In this document: positions 11,143 through 23,500 of the stretch, piece by piece
Position numbering within the stretch: position 1 is the stretch's first letter
How the letters are laid out: each line of letters begins with the position of its first letter
NCBI RefSeq assembly: GCF_027887165.1
Contig: NC_077232.1
Coordinates: 15,945,755-16,009,754, forward strand
Direction of reading: 5' to 3'
DNA from: Monodelphis domestica
Lineage: Eukaryota; Chordata; Mammalia; Didelphimorphia; Didelphidae
DNA: 64,000 nt
Made by a program: the position numbers and the translations under genes
Notes under the pieces: model-generated
The model's input: only the letters and a program-made list of their open reading frames with translations
Databases searched by the model: none
What the model was told of the DNA's origin: nothing

Positions 11143-12249
11143 TGGTCCTTCCTCTTTACATCTATAAAAATCTATAAATCCAGGGTCAAGTCCTTGCTTC
11201 TTTCTACATCTCATTGCCCTGGAAAATAGTCTGCACAAAGGGATGACTCAGGTAAAATATGTTGATGATTTTAGGAGGTCAGAGATTTCCAATCAAACAA
11301 CTCATTGACTCAATTGTTCTGTTAATATAAGCAAGTATTGGGGTGAGATGGGAAGTTTTTTCTTAAAGATGGGCCCTTCAGTCACTTATCCTTCCCTCTT
11401 TTCATTTGATTTTGGAGTTTTCATGCTTAATTTAAAATTTAATTTAAAATTTTAATGACTTTAGCATTTCTACACATGGAAATCACCAGGCACTATTCCT
11501 TACAAATGCCTCCTTCCTGCCTCTGTGATTCAAAGCTGTGTTGTTCTACTTAGGCAACAAACTAGCCAATAAAAAGTCCATTTATATGTCCTATTCATAT
11601 TCTCATCCCAATCCAGCTCAGTCCTTTCTATCCAGAGTTCTAATTCTTTTCTGCCCTTCCTTTCCAGTGTAACTTAGAATGCCCTCTTCAAATCCCCTTC
11701 ATGTAGAGCTCTTCTCACACTGCTTCCATCTTCTATTGCTTCAGGAATCTTGATTTTCTCTTAAAGAAAACCTTTCTTGGCCTCCCCTCCAAAGCTGGTT
11801 GCTCCTGCTCACTTGCCATTTTTCCCCTTCCCGTAAATTCCAGGGCAAGTAGCTAACATGCTCTTTGTTCCCAGCTATCTTTTTCAGACCTCCCTGTGCT
11901 CCCATCAATTAACATCCATCTCTCTTCCTCTTCAGTGATTATCCTCTTCCTTGTTCTTGTCACCTACTGGTCACTTTCCCAGTAAATTGGCCCACTTTGA
12001 GCACACTGGCCTCCCTGTTTCTCAATCTTTGATCCTTGTCTCCAGTTTCTACTTTCTGGCCATATCCACATCCTCAATAATGGCCTTATTATGGGAATTA
12101 GCTTTTCTTCCCTCTCTGAAACCATATACCATAAGGAAATCAACTCATCTATACTTCCTCGATAGGATTTATCAATATAACAACCTGTAGCTCCACTGAA
12201 CATCCTTGTCATTTTCTTCACTGTTCTCTTCTCCCTTCTATGTTTTATT

Positions 12250-12760
12250 TTCTCAGTTGGACAATGGCTGAACATGTTGCGGCATATGATTGGGGTGGGA
12301 TAATATTTGCTCTAAGAAATGACAAAGAAGCTGGTTTTAGAAAAAAGTGGAAAAACGTATGTGAACTGATGCAAAGTGAAGTGAGAAGAACCAGGAGAAA
12401 AGTGTAAACAGTAACAGCAATATTGTATAGTGATGAACTATGAATGACAGCTTTTTCTCAGCAATACAATGATCCAAGACAATGCCAAATGTCTCATGAT
12501 GAAAAATGCTATCCACTATCAGAGAAAGAACTGATTGGGGTCTGAATGCAGATTGAAGCAGACTATTTTTCACTTTCCTTCCTTTATGAGCTTTTTTTCT
12601 TTTTTAGTGATGTGTCTTTTTCCACAACATTACAAATATAAAAATATACATTTCATGATAGCATATGAAAAACCTCTATGAAATTGATTACTATCCAAAG
12701 AGTGGGGAGGGAAGGAAGGAAAAGAGAGGACCGAATTAAATTAAATTAAAATATTACTGA
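12250..12760 (+). mobile_element. 5'-truncated L1, 3' end
   Basis: Phrases acaatggctgaacatgttg, gaactgatgcaaagtgaagt and tcagagaaagaactgatt are the end of marsupial L1 ORF2 and its 3' UTR, then a purine-rich tract and A-rich end. It lies in the part of arm A that B lacks. Confidence 0.75.
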
Positions 12761-12934
12761 AAAAGTTTTAATTTCTTCTTATTATATAATTATATTATTA
12801 CATATTTCTACTAATGTTCAAGCTTCCTAAGAGCACAGACTATTCCCTTTATCCTCAGTGCAGAGCACAATGCTTGGCACACAGTAAACACTTAAAATGT
12901 TGATTTTTCATTCATTTATTTAACAGCTACATTC

Positions 12935-13125
12935 ACTTATGCTCAGTTAGCTGTATGACCCTGGGCAAGTCATTTAACCTCTCTCAGCTTCAAACTTGTT
13001 TGTAAAATGGGGACAATAATAATATCAATGTCACAAGATTGATATATGGATCAAATATAATAATATTTTTGTAAAATACTAAATAATTATATAAATACTA
13101 GCTGTCATTATTATCATTCTACCTT
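12935..13125 (+). repeat. MIR element
   Basis: The order agctgtatgaccctgggcaa, gtcatttaacctctctcagc and gtaaaatggggacaataata is a good MIR core and tail. Confidence 0.7.
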
Positions 13126-13173
13126 CTTTCTCTCTAGACAACCTCCACTATGAATTAAAATACTAATACTTTA

Positions 13174-13378
13174 GAGAGCAGTGAGGTGGTTCAGTTAATT
13201 GAGAACCAGGCCTAGAGATAGGAGGTCCTGAGTTCAAATCCAGCCTCAGACACTTCCAAACTTTGTGAGCCTGAGTAAGTCACTTAACTCCCATTGCCTT
13301 GCCCTTATTGCTCTTCTGCCTTGAACCCAATACACAATATTAAATCTAAGAAGATTGTTTAAAAGTTTAAAAAAAAAG
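13174..13378 (+). mobile_element. Marsupial tRNA-derived CORE-type SINE (diverged)
   Basis: Plus orientation with a more diverged head (gagagcagtgaggtggttca), core and A-rich end. Flanked by ctaatactttag-like repeats. Older than most copies here. The following 13,380-13,990 holds AT-rich sequence without a gene. Confidence 0.8.
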
Positions 13379-14418
13379 AAATCTAATACTTTAGAAACCC
13401 TTTATAGAATGTTTTAGAGCCCTCCTCCAGGGACAAAAAAAATCTCAACTTTAATAAATTAGGTTTATGCAATTAATTAATTATTTTTGATCATAGGAAA
13501 TCAAGTTTATTTTTTAAAAAGCTAAATACTTTAGAAATTCTTTATAGAATGCTGACACTTTAGAGCCTTTCCCCAGGGGGGAAAAATTCTCATTTTAATC
13601 AATATTATCAATCAATTATCAATTTTTTGATAATTATCACATTTTTACCACAATTATCAATCAAAATAATCAATAAGTAATCCTGAATGAAATGTGATCA
13701 GGGTTTGAAACAAATGATTGATGGAAAATGCCATTTTATTAATAATGTGAAATTTTTCCAATATGTCTCTGAGGTATTCTAGAGTTTGTCATGATAATAT
13801 TAAATTTGAATGAACATGTCAAGGAGTAGGCAAAGAGGTGACTTACAAGAGAATACTGGTCCACCCTATCTATCTTGCCATATATGTATTTTCCCAACAT
13901 GAAATTTCAGTAGTATACAGAGCTGGAGGGATTCACTTCAAAGGCCGGGGTGCTAGGAGAACAACCAGGAATGTTGAAGATCAAAGAAGATGAACCCCAG
14001 ATCACTGGAGGTAAAATCCCAGTATATCCTCAGGTGAAAGCAGCAAAAGATTCCAGAAGTTGAGATTCTTCATTTAAGGGAGATAGAAGGCGACCTAATT
14101 TGGGGCTTTTGTCTCCATCTCTTCCAGATGCCTTGCTTCAATTTCTAGGGACTCTGTCTCCCACAATCCACAGGCTGACCAAGGCGGGCTATACTGAGAG
14201 GGTAGCCAAAGAAAAATCCCATCCACTGCCCATTTTGCTGATATTGTTGTGAGCAAACACAGAGATCAGTAGAGGACTGTTGGGCAAGATAGGAAAGGGG
14301 AAGCGAAGATTCTGTGGCCAATGCCGAAAATGACTATGAACAAAGAAATTCAGGAAAATATGGCTGATTTCCTTAATCTTTCATGAAGAAACAGCCAAGA
14401 AGGGAAAGGGAAGCAAGT

Positions 14419-14565
14419 TTACTGTATGGGGCCATTAGGATGGCTTCCTGGGAATGCAGTTGCTGTGTCAATGACTGGATTTTGAGGCATTGTCCCTCTG
14501 TTGAATGCTTCAGCAGCAGGGTTCTCTGGTACATTGTAGGTATAGGGAGGCATGAAGATAGCAAT
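14419..14565 (-). CDS. MS4A4-like: MS4A copy A, last coding exon (C-tail)
   Basis: The acceptor ggctttacag precedes ATTGCT. It encodes 48 residues starting IAIFMPPYTYNVPENPAAEA and ending GPIQ, then TAA at 14,421-14,419. It is proline-rich, as is usual for MS4A tails. No AATAAA lies close behind the stop. The 3' flank is collinear with copy B and with a relic at 47.7 kb. Confidence 0.88.
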   Translation of the reverse strand: MAIFMPPYTYNVPENPAAEAFNRGTMPQNPVIDTATAFPGSHPNGPIQ

Positions 14566-17500
14566 CTGTAAAGCCAATAGAAAACCCATACATGAGTCAC
14601 CCAGGGGTGCAGAAATAGAACTACAGAGAATATTAGTGTAGAAAAACTAGTGGCATTACTTTTCTGTTGAGAACTGACTCCAGTTAAATGAGAGAAGAAG
14701 GGTGCCATTGAGGATACTGGATGGCTGACCTCTCATATACACTTATTCTTCCTATTAACTCTCAACTCATCTCCCCCAGTGCCCATCACATTTCTGGGTC
14801 TTAATCTTACTCTAGGTTCACTCTTAGCTACACGGCTCTCTGAAACTTGTCCTATAGGTTAGGAAAAGAAAAGGTTGACCATCTTACTGTTGGTTTTACT
14901 TAGTTTAAATATAAAAGCATCACCATAATCCAGATAAGCCTAAATCAACCCATTCCCAGTTAATTAGACTTAAGGAGATGCCATTGGTCTAAGCCAGCGG
15001 TTCTCAACCTGTGGGTTATGTTTGATTTGTAGCAATGAGAACACATAATGCAGATCAGGTATTTACATTCAGAATCATAACTGTAGCAAAATTACAGTTT
15101 GGAAGTAGCCACCAAAATAACTTTTTGGTTTGGGGTCACCGCAACATGAGGAACTGTATTGGTTGAGAACCACTGCTCTGAGCAGAATATCTCTGGTCAT
15201 TTGTGACTTTCTTCCTATCTAGTACTCTTAACTAAGCTGTCAGTGGACACTTTCTAGGGAGATTCATTGTGACAAAGAGAGACACATTACGTATGATATT
15301 ATCAAATTCACGATACCATTCCCTCATCCAATTCCTTTCCCCCCCTCTTGGAAACTGAAATGGATGGAACAGAAAAGATATTTCCTTTCTTCATCTTTTT
15401 TGAATAGGAATACGGAGCCTACCTATTTGGGAGGTGAATGGGGAAGTCTTGGAGGGAGATAGTGGTTTGGGAGAAAGGTCAGAAGGATTTACACATAGAC
15501 TTGTGTCTCTTTGTGCCCAGGATCTTCTGACTGAACTCACTGGTAGCCTTAGGGATTGGTTTGTTTCTGTCATTGGATTTGATGCTTAAGAATATGGAAA
15601 CACACACAAATCTCAGGCTGGCTTCTCTGAAAATGGCTTGTCCTCTCAGTGATCACCACACTGACCTGCTGACTGATCTTCCCAGGAAAATCACTGTAGC
15701 ACATTCCCATGGAAGTCACCACATGCCATCAACTACTCACCTCATTCTGGCCACAGCACAATGCCTTGCAACCAAAGCTGGAGGTGATAATGGAGACCAG
15801 AAATTCTAAGATCGCTAGGATTAACAGAATGACATTGATTCCCTGGAAAAAGGACCAAACAGAAAATGGTTAGTGGTGCACACAAGGCCCTTCGTCTAAC
15901 AGATCAGGTAGAAATGACATAAAGGGGAGCACTGAGAGGGGCAGGTTAAGAGGAGGGGGATTTTCTGGAGACAAACTTTAAGACACAGTAAAGCACCTTG
16001 CAAGCATTAAATTGATATATTAATGTTAACAATATTATTACTACTGTTATTATTAATCATCATAATAACAAAGCACATCCTTGAGATTAACAAAGTATTT
16101 TCTTCACAATAATCCACTGAAAGTTATTGTGCAAAGATGACTATCCTCATTTTGCACATCAGAAGTGGAAGGTTCAGAAGTACAAGCTGCCCTGACTATG
16201 GTCAAATGGATATTCATCCCTTGAGCTCTACACAAGTCATTCTGGCATCCATCTGGCCCAATCCTAGGTACTCAGTACAGATTTGGTTGATTAAAAAAAA
16301 ATACCCCAAACTCTCTACGCAGAGATGGAATCATATCTCCTTTTAGAGAAAATAAATATTTATTGTTTTATCAGTGATCCAGGTTGAATTCATATGATTG
16401 TTTCCTCTAAAGTTTGGTGACTCTGTATTTTTTTAGTCAGTCATGATCTGTTGTCACACCTGTAGCCAATAACAATCTAATCATAGGAGAGTTCTTAAAA
16501 GTGAATAATCTGCTAAGGAATAGGGGAATAAAGGAATTTGTTTGAGGAACTCATACATGGTGAGGCTGTACCTAATCTCTGGATACAGCTTTTCTGATCC
16601 TCTGACCACTGTCTCTTGTTTTAGTAATTCCTCTATTCTAATCCCCAGGCAGGTGAGCCTTGGATACTCTGTCCTGCAACAGTGTCTTGCTCTCTCCTTT
16701 TGTAATAGCAGTGCTCATACCCACCACGGGCCAGGAAAAGGCTATGGCAGACCCTCATCAATTGTCATCCTCTCCTTCTCCCCCCATTTAAAAAGAGAAT
16801 CTCATGGAAATAGGTTCTGATCAAGGACACAAGCAATACCCAATGAAATTGCCTGTTGGCTGTGAGAAGGGTGGGTGGAGGGAAGGGAGGGAAATAATGT
16901 GATTATTGTAACCAAGGAATAATGTTCTAAATTGACTAAATAAACTTATTCAAGTGGAAAAAAATAATAAAAAGGGACCATCTCTCCTTGAACACTGCCC
17001 AAAGCTCTCCTTGACAATTACCGACCTTACCAGTCCGTATCAGAAATGTCTTTTTCCCAATTTGTCCTCCCCCAATTATGAATTAGACAGTGAGTTCCAC
17101 ATAGTATATCACCTCACATATCATGATCACCGCATCATCAAATGCTTTTTTTTCCATGGAATTGAAAGTGAGTGAACTGGAAATATCAATTGTTTTTGAT
17201 CCTTTGCATCTTCCACAGTTGACATTTCTGGCTGAGACCACAGGAAGAAGAGCAAAAATATCAAGGAATTTCCTGTTTCCCAACCCAAGCAACTTGCCTC
17301 TTTTCAAAAGGTTCAGACTTCTTCAGTAACCTCAGTGTTTCTGCCCTGACCTATAAAGATTGCCCATTCCAGAGATCAATCGTCATAACTGGTACCATCC
17401 TGGAAGTACTTACCAGCATTATCGATATTAACATACTGCAGGAAAGAAAGGAAGCTTCGTCGTAACAATAATAAGGGTATGTTACCAAATTGATTGAGAG

Positions 17501-20500
17501 AAAGACGATTCCCAGGCCAGCCACCACTGAGCTGACAACGTTCATTGCTAGGCTGCTTTGGACCTAAAAGCAGTGAGAAGTCAGAAAACAGTCAACCCAT
17601 TAGCACGCGCTTATAGAGCCGCTATCACGTTTCAGCCTTACTTAAGAGCCAAGGCTGAATCTAACTGCAGAATCTGGGAGCAAGTGCACCACGGAGTGTT
17701 CGCTATCTGCAAGGACCAAGGGGAAAACTGCTCAGCTCCCAAAGTCCTTATGTTTTCCCAGGCAGGCAACATGGCATGGGGATGAGGTTTGGTTCTTGGC
17801 ATAAAGCTAACTGAGAAGATTGAGGGAACTGAAAACTACAGAGGAGAATTTTGTACTTCTGCTGGTCTGACTATATATAGGCTTTAGCAGGCAGCAATCT
17901 GAACAATGGGAGAGCAGTCATTAGTGATTGATTCTCCTTCTCCTCCCAAGGAAAAGCTCAGCCATAGAGCAGTGATCAGTCAAACCTGCTCCAGCCCAGC
18001 CTGGGTTAAGGAGGTTGTCTTTTAAGTCTCCTTCCATGTACCCCCTCCCATTCCAAGAAATTATCAGAGTCTGCCTCAGGCCTGCACAGAAAGGAGAAAT
18101 GTCACTTACCATAATATCTGTGGTTCTCTTCTCCGCAGCAATGGAGAGGGAGCCAGAGATGATGAACTGTGGACAAACATCAACATCTTAAACCCTTCTC
18201 TTCTTTCAATAATATACAAAACCTTCCCTATCCATCATTGAACCCTGCTTCTTCTATCCCTAAGGACGCGATATCTCTGGTGGATACATTAGATGCTCCC
18301 AGGAACCTCTTAAACATTTGGACAAAGAACTAGTGGACAGGAATTTCTTTTTCCATCATAAGAATTAGAATAAATCACTTTGAGGTCAAATAAACTTGGC
18401 AGAAAAAAATAGATGGCTAGTGTCATATAGTTTGTCTTTGATGAGATCTTATTCCCTTTTAGTGGTGACTAATTCCCTTTTTAACATACATTGGCCCATC
18501 ATAGGTGATACATTCTAGAATTATGCCCAGATTGAAGTCAAGCTCAGTGATTTATAGTTTGAAGACCACACTGTCTTTTCTTTCTCAACAATCAAGATGA
18601 ATGCCATCCCCCAGTCCTGAAGCACTTCTCCTATTCTCCATGATTCCTTCAAGGTTACTGATAGAGGCCTCCAACCAATTCTGATTTTTCTTTCATGTAT
18701 TTTCATATGTAACTTGATCTGGACCCAGTAATATGAAGCAATTAAAGGGAAATGGTTTTAAGAATATTATTTCTTTGCTTTTGTCTAGCAACACCTTTCT
18801 TTTTTTTTTTAACCCTTACCTTCCATCTTGGAGTCAATACTGTGTATGGGCTCCAAGGCAGAAGAGTGGTAAGGGCTAGGCAATGGGGGTCAAGTGACTT
18901 GCCCAGGGTCACACAGCTGGGAAGTGTCTGAGGCCAGATTTGAACCTAGGACCTCCCATCTCTAGGACTGGCTCTCAATCCATTGAGCTACCCAGCTGCC
19001 CCCCTAGCAACACCTTTCTAATAGCTATTTTCCCACTGCAATCCAAAGGTTATTCTCTGGCAGAAAAAAATAAGTATTGAGGAGCCTTCTTTACATAATC
19101 CAGTATAATGCTCATACCTCATGTGAAGAACTACATGAAGCACTTCCTATTCCACCCACTTACTATGGCTCCCTGAAATTATAATGTCTTTATCTTGAAT
19201 CTGTTTTATGCAAGGGAGATGGGGATTGGTATGTTCTTCTCTTCCTCTCCCTATTGCCACAGTCAAATTGCATGAACCATAATAGGCAACAAAAATTGCT
19301 TGTTGATTGGCTGATTGATTGATTTTACTCTCAAATCTGTGTACCATGAACAACTATAGCAGACTTTTCTTTGGATATGGATATGTATGAGTATATGTAT
19401 ATATGTATGTACATATATGCATACTTTATTTGTATACAAATTACTTTCCAAGCCCTTCTAGCAATTAAAGTAAATATATGATAAAGGGATTGTACTTCAT
19501 GTATTCATTAAAGTAGGACCCTTAAAGAATTTTTTCTAGAACCTCCCAGTTTTTTACTCTATATTATTGAAGGTAATGTGTGTTTATTACTAAAATGATT
19601 CCATCATTCTGATTTTAATCAATTTTGCCTAATTCTTTCCAATTATTATACCATGGATACAAATATGAAAGACAAAAAGACTAAATTTGTTACACTATGG
19701 GAAGGACACTGGGTGGGTGCATCTATTTATCTATATGGATGGATGGATGGAAAAATGGATGGATATGTGTATGTTAAATGTTTATAATATGTGTGGATAA
19801 ATATGTGTGTATGAAACATGTGCATATACACATATATACACACATTCCTTTAGGTAGATATAGCTATTTATGTATATAAACAAACCATTCTGAGATCCAA
19901 AGATAAAACTGCCCCATCTGATAAATATACCGAAAGGACTTGTTGGAAAATAGAAAAATGAGATGATAAATCAGCCTGTAAATTCCATTACATATGTCTG
20001 TTTCCTTTTTTAAAAAATAGCCAACAAACTGGATTGGTAATATGAGAAGATAATATAAGGATTACTGGGATCACACTTGGCAAACGTGGTTTGTTTGTTT
20101 TTTTAGTTTCACATCACAAGGCAGAGATTAATCACTAAAAACATGAAAGCATTGGAAGTTATAGCAGTGAGGAAACTGGGGGGGGGGGGATGGCAAAAGG
20201 TGAACACAGATGAATATCAAAAGGCAGAAGAAAAAGAAGAGATAGCTTAGCCTAACAAGATATGCTGATAATAGAGACTAATGCCTGCTATCTTAAGGAA
20301 GATGAGTAGAGAAAGGCAGCTCAGCTACAGTCAGCTTAGAGAGATGATTGAAGGGAAAAGTTCCCTGAAACCACTGGAAGTTCATTGGAAAAGAAGCACT
20401 GCTTTGCTCCCAGATGATTGGAGAAAGCAGAATCTTCTCCCATTTGAAGATCTTCCTGAGCTTATTGTCCTCTACCTCCTGAGAAAGGGGAAAGCTTTTA

Positions 20501-23500
20501 CAGTTACTTGTGTTTCTCAATGCTGTTTTTTGTAGCTGAAGAGAAGAAGAAAAAGCAGAGTAAAGATGAGGCTCAAATCTCTTTTGCTTTGTGCTACACT
20601 GATATATTTTGTTTCGGGGACTTGTAAGTATAACAGTTTAACAGTTTCTCAGCATCCTTCCAAAGATGACTGGGTCATATCTGTGGTCCAAGAGTAATAG
20701 AGAAACTGATTTTCATAGCAGGAGAGTGATGGGGATGAGAAGGGAAGAAGAATGAGAAGTATAAGTATATACACATGTTATGTATATATATATATATAAT
20801 GTGCATATATATAGCACATCTATTTATGTATCTATCCTCAACTTTCTGGGGGCAATGCCCTAAAAAAAGTATGAAATCAAAAACACAAATATTGATTCTT
20901 TGAACCTATGGGAAATAGATGGTAGGTATTTGTGATCACCAAAAAATGTAATCTATTATTTAGAATCTGTCTTAGAATCAATGCTGAATATTGGTACCAA
21001 GGCTGAAGAGTGGTAAGGGCTAGGTAATGGGGGTCAAGTGACTTGCCCAGGGACACCCAGGTAGAAAGTGTTTGAGGACAGATTTGAACCTAGGACCTCC
21101 CATCATTAGGCCTGCCTCTCAAACCACTGAGCACTTTAGCTGCCTACTCTGCTTACAATTCTTCATAACAAAACATTAATTCTGATAATATATACTTTTT
21201 ACAATATTGTAACCATGAAATAACCCACAAAATACAGTACACAAAATAAAATTAGTAAGATATATAACATTTTTTCCTAGTAATTACCCAGGATTCGATG
21301 ATCTTTTATGATAACATCTCAATTATTTAAAAAATTATTTCCAGAAATATTCACGTTTTTCATCACATGAAATCTACATTACCATAAATACTATATAGCA
21401 AATTTCCTAGCATCTGTGACCTTTTGTGTTAACATCTCAATTAAAAAAAAACACTGTACAGAACATAATCACTTTTCATAACACATGAAATCTAAAATGT
21501 CATAAACACTATACCTCAAATAAAATTCTCAAAACTAAAACATTTTAAAGCAGAATCTTATCTCCCACTGTGTCAGATGGTGGTGGTAAGGTATTGCATG
21601 ACATACTCTATGTCTCTACCTTGGAGACCTTCTCTAAAAACAATGGAGAGGTTGTTGGGACTTTAATCACTATTGTAAGAAGACCCCAATGCTGAGGTCT
21701 CAACATCACCTACAATATTCTGTCCTTCATGGCTGATGGATAGCAATGGAGATCATGAGGGATACTTCAGCTTGAAATAATACTCAAGCAATGGTTGCTT
21801 AAAGTATTGGTTTGAAATCCTTAAAAGTCTCAGGGTTTGGGAGCATAGCATAGGATATGATGTTTAAACGTGAGGCTGGGATGATGGGATTGGCAGTCTC
21901 TAGGTGTCTAGTCAACTGATGGATTTAGACCACAGTGGTTGGAGACATTCCAGCATGAAGATGTGGTTTGGAGCCCAAAGGACTTGGAGTACACTTTGGG
22001 GGCATAATTGTAAAAAATGTAAAATTTAAATTAATATCAGTGACTCTAGGTTCTTATTTTTCCATAGAGTTTTATTAATAATCATTTGAGGTAGAAAAAA
22101 TAAAAAGGATAGAAGTATAAGGCCTAATTTTCTAACCTAACTGACCATGTGTGGATTCTCTGACCTGGTTCCCAGCCAGTCTCCTCAACCATGTTCCAGG
22201 AAGAGGAGAGAGAGGGCGGTGCCACACCAAAATTTTATCCTCCATCCATTCACTCAGCATTCATGCAGCATGAGTATGCACATGGGATGCTGGGTAAGAT
22301 GGGCTTTGGAGAGAGAATTCTACCTACACACACACAACTTGAGTTTTAAAGGCAATGAAAATATGCAACAAATACACAGAGAGCTCTTTAATCTGTGATG
22401 TGAACAAGACAAGTGAGATACACGATAGGATACTGAGACATCGGTCCCATTGGACCTCAGTCTTGTTTTGTTTCCTTATTGAACATAGCTGCGAATAGAC
22501 ATCATTCCCAATGGGAAAGTGAAAATGAAGTTGCTACTAAAATCATCCAAATGCTCAAGATTGGGGAAAGTTAATTGCGTGAATGTTGAGGATTGATGTA
22601 TGTCTGCATATCTATAGCCAAACATACATACATACTTCATATACATATACATATATTTCAACTCTTACCTATATGTTTATATATGTATATATGAACCCTT
22701 CCTCATATGGATATGAGCCTGTGCATCAACCCTTCTGAGGGTTGAGAGAAAGAAACACCTTGCACAGAAGGCATGTGTCATTGGGACGCAGGTTGCCTTC
22801 TGTCTCCAAGGAACAAAGAGAGAGAATACATTTCAGAAATAGATTCATTATCTGTACTCACAAATGCTGTTCCCCAGAATACGTAGCCAGTGTACCACAG
22901 AAAATATGGTGATCCATAAGCATTCTGAGGAATGAAACCAAAAAGCATGCCTAAGCTGAGATTCATGATGGCGACCATGATCTGGACAGTCTGGAAGAGA
23001 AAGAGATTCAAATTAGAAGAGAGAAAAAAAGACTGATGCTCTTCTTTCTGGACATGGAGCTACCGAAGCAGAGGGTTAATTTTAAATTAATTATTTAATT
23101 GAATTATTGACTGGAATTTTAAATAAAAGAAATTAGAATTGACTTCCAGCGCCACCACTTATAATCTCTAGAACCCTGGGCAAGTTTCTTTGTCTCTGGG
23201 ATTCAGTTTCTTCATCAGTGAAATAAAGGGGCTGGACCAGAAGATCTCTAAGATGTCTTGTTGCTCGAAAATCCTATAATCATATGAGTTTATGAGACGC
23301 GGAAGCATCATGTGGTAGTGAGTAGAGAGCTAAGTAAGGTCAGGAAGAACTGCTTTCAGAGCACACCTCTTATATATACTGATGGGGTGGTGTGTAGACA
23401 CTTGATTTAACTTCCTAATATCCCTGGAAATTTCCGAAGATCTTGAATGAAAGAATTGTCATACTTGTATTTAATAATGATTTTTTTAAAAGCTCACCGT

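Noticed and set aside
20281-20535. 84-codon plus-strand frame in intron 3 of copy A
   Set aside because: No homologue recognised, no counterpart in B and no supporting signals.
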